A DNA stretch of 6,059 nucleotides. Origin: Rhizorhabdus sp. GTDB taxonomy: Bacteria; Pseudomonadota; Alphaproteobacteria; Sphingomonadales; Sphingomonadaceae. Below, one piece after another: positions 4,911 to 6,059 of the stretch; position 1 is the first letter of the stretch; each line of letters starts with the position of its first letter. A model generated the notes under the pieces. That model did no database searches and was not told the DNA's origin. It was given only the letters and a program-made list of their open reading frames with translations. Position numbers and translations under genes: made by a program. The stretch covers positions 1 through 6,059 of the forward strand of contig SCUQ01000149.1 of assembly GCA_004297635.1 (NCBI GenBank), given 5' to 3'.

Positions 4911-6059
4911 TCAGTAGGCGTTGCGATCCCAGATCAGCCGCCACACCGTCTCAAGGATGATCCTGAGGTCGAGCAGCAGCGACCAGTTTTCGATATAATA
5001 CATGTCATATTCGACCCGCCGCTTGGCGCGCTCGATCGTGGCGATCTCACCCCGCAGGCCACGAACCTGGGCCAGGCCGGTGATCCCGGGCTTGACCCGA
5101 TGGCGGGCCGCATAGCCGCGCACGGCCTCGAAATAATAGTCGTCACCTACCTTCATCTCGGTGGCGTGCGGGCGCGGGCCGACGATCGACATCTCGCCGG
5201 TCAGCACGTTGAAAAGCTGGGGCAGCTCGTCGATCGACAGGCGCCGGATGATGCGCCCGAACGGGGTGACGCGGGGGTCGCCGCGCGTCGTCCGCTCGGC
5301 ACCGCTGACATCCTGGCGATCGACATACATCGACCGGAATTTGAGTACGCTGATCCGGACATTGTTGAAACCGAACCGCTCCTGCCGGAACAGCGCCGGT
5401 CCCCGGCTGGTGAGCTTGATGATCAGCGCGGTAAGCAGCAGCAGCGGCGACAGCAGAATCAGCCCGGCCAGCGCGAGCGTTCGATCCTCGACCGCCTTGA
5501 GCAGCCGGTTGAAGTCGCGCATCGGGCGCTGCCACAAGGCGAACAGGGGCAGCGAGCCGATGAACCGCATCGTATATTGCTGGGAAAGGTCTAGCGCCTC
5601 GCGGGGCATCATGCAGATATCGACCGAAACCTGCTGCAGCCGTTCGGTGATCTGATCGAGCCTGGTCTGGCTGATCATCGGCAGGGCGATAATGACCATG
5701 TCGACGTCGCCCTGCGCGATGCGCCGCACCAGTGCATCGAGCCCGCCCAGCAAAGGCACGGCCCAGGGGGTGCTGCGTTCGATCCGGGTGGTCCGTTCGT
5801 CGGCGATTCCGACCACGCGGACATAGGGCAGCCGTTCCAGATCGAGCAGTCGAAGCACCCGGTTGGAACTCTCCTCTCCCGCGCCGTAGATGACTATGCG
5901 CTGGCCGATAAAGCCCGCCTGGACCAGATACCAGACCAGTTTGCGCACCACGAAGCGGCTTATGAACAGAAGGCTGGGCGTGATGGTGAGATAGCAGAGC
6001 GCCAGGCCCGTCGAAAAAGGCTTGGCCGCGCCGAGCTGCCAGACCGTGGCATAGACCAG
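4911..6059 (-). CDS. Polyprenyl glycosylphosphotransferase that starts EPS synthesis (N-terminus cut by window edge)
   Basis: The frame is open to the right edge, so the true start is outside; 382 codons are visible and perhaps about 100 are missing. It belongs to the bacterial sugar transferase group (WcaJ/GumD-like) that moves a hexose-1-phosphate from a UDP-sugar to undecaprenyl phosphate at the inner membrane. Visible residue 1 is at base 6059. The visible parts are the end of the N-terminal membrane region (about 17-36), a nucleotide-binding-like fold with VIYGAGEESS (56-65), a hydrophobic hairpin (about 194-216), and the catalytic domain with KFRSMY (240-245), SIDELPQLFNVL (275-286; acidic pair D277/E278), MSIVGPRPH (290-298), KPGITGLAQVRG (323-334) and YDMYYIENWS (351-360). 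The C-terminus is DRNAY. The exact sugar cannot be read from sequence. A GTG at 5949-5951 is internal, not the start. Confidence 0.94.
   Translation of the reverse strand: MVYATVWQLGAAKPFSTGLALCYLTITPSLLFISRFVVRKLVWYLVQAGFIGQRIVIYGAGEESSNRVLRLLDLERLPYVRVVGIADERTTRIERSTPWAVPLLGGLDALVRRIAQGDVDMVIIALPMISQTRLDQITERLQQVSVDICMMPREALDLSQQYTMRFIGSLPLFALWQRPMRDFNRLLKAVEDRTLALAGLILLSPLLLLTALIIKLTSRGPALFRQERFGFNNVRISVLKFRSMYVDRQDVSGAERTTRGDPRVTPFGRIIRRLSIDELPQLFNVLTGEMSIVGPRPHATEMKVGDDYYFEAVRGYAARHRVKPGITGLAQVRGLRGEIATIERAKRRVEYDMYYIENWSLLLDLRIILETVWRLIWDRNAY

Noticed and set aside
5100..5655. Two plus-strand frames opposite the glycosylphosphotransferase
   Set aside because: They lie across the conserved catalytic domain of the minus-strand gene and show only its mirror composition.
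1..6059. CRISPR array, insertion sequence, tRNA or rRNA gene
   Set aside because: No regularly spaced repeats, no transposase or terminal inverted repeats, and no tRNA T-loop or rRNA sequence were seen on either strand.

Overview
The window reads as a piece of an exopolysaccharide (EPS)/protein-sorting locus from a GC-rich alphaproteobacterium, most likely a sphingomonad. That assignment is by pattern: an exosortase with its EpsI partner, a PEP-CTERM protein, an EpsD-family lipoprotein, a polyprenyl glycosylphosphotransferase, and a small three-helix membrane protein that I recall from sphingomonad exosortase V (XrtV) loci. No database search was possible.

Layout from left to right. Bases 1-25 may hold the last seven codons of an upstream plus-strand gene, ending in Phe like an outer-membrane barrel. 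Bases 26-519 contain no convincing gene, but they carry a perfect 16-base palindrome, several nested hairpins at about 103-143 and a long imperfect stem closing at 238-316. This is a candidate structured RNA of no class I can name. A secreted CAP/PR-1 domain protein follows (520-1062, +). Facing it is a short proline-rich PEP-CTERM protein (1157-1666, -), with a 9-bp inverted repeat between the two genes. A divergent promoter region (1667-1853) leads to the exosortase (1854-2810, +), which overlaps epsI (2807-3529, +) by ATGA. A small membrane protein (3538-3807, -) converges on epsI with only 8 bases between them. It diverges from an EpsD-type lipoprotein (3918-4781, +) across a second compact promoter region. 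After a hairpin-rich gap comes the 3' part of a polyprenyl glycosylphosphotransferase (4911-6059, -), whose N-terminus lies beyond the right edge.

How the parts fit (family knowledge plus inference). The glycosylphosphotransferase loads the first sugar phosphate on undecaprenyl phosphate to start EPS repeat-unit synthesis. The EpsD-like lipoprotein is a periplasmic folding or assembly factor of the EPS system. The exosortase and EpsI process proteins bearing a PEP-CTERM tail, and the divergently encoded PEP-CTERM protein is an obvious local substrate candidate. The small membrane protein is probably an accessory subunit of the sorting machine. The CAP protein is exported and may belong to the same envelope or matrix programme, but nothing in the sequence proves it. 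The least explained parts are the structured leader at the left, the accessory membrane protein and the atypical PEP-CTERM protein.
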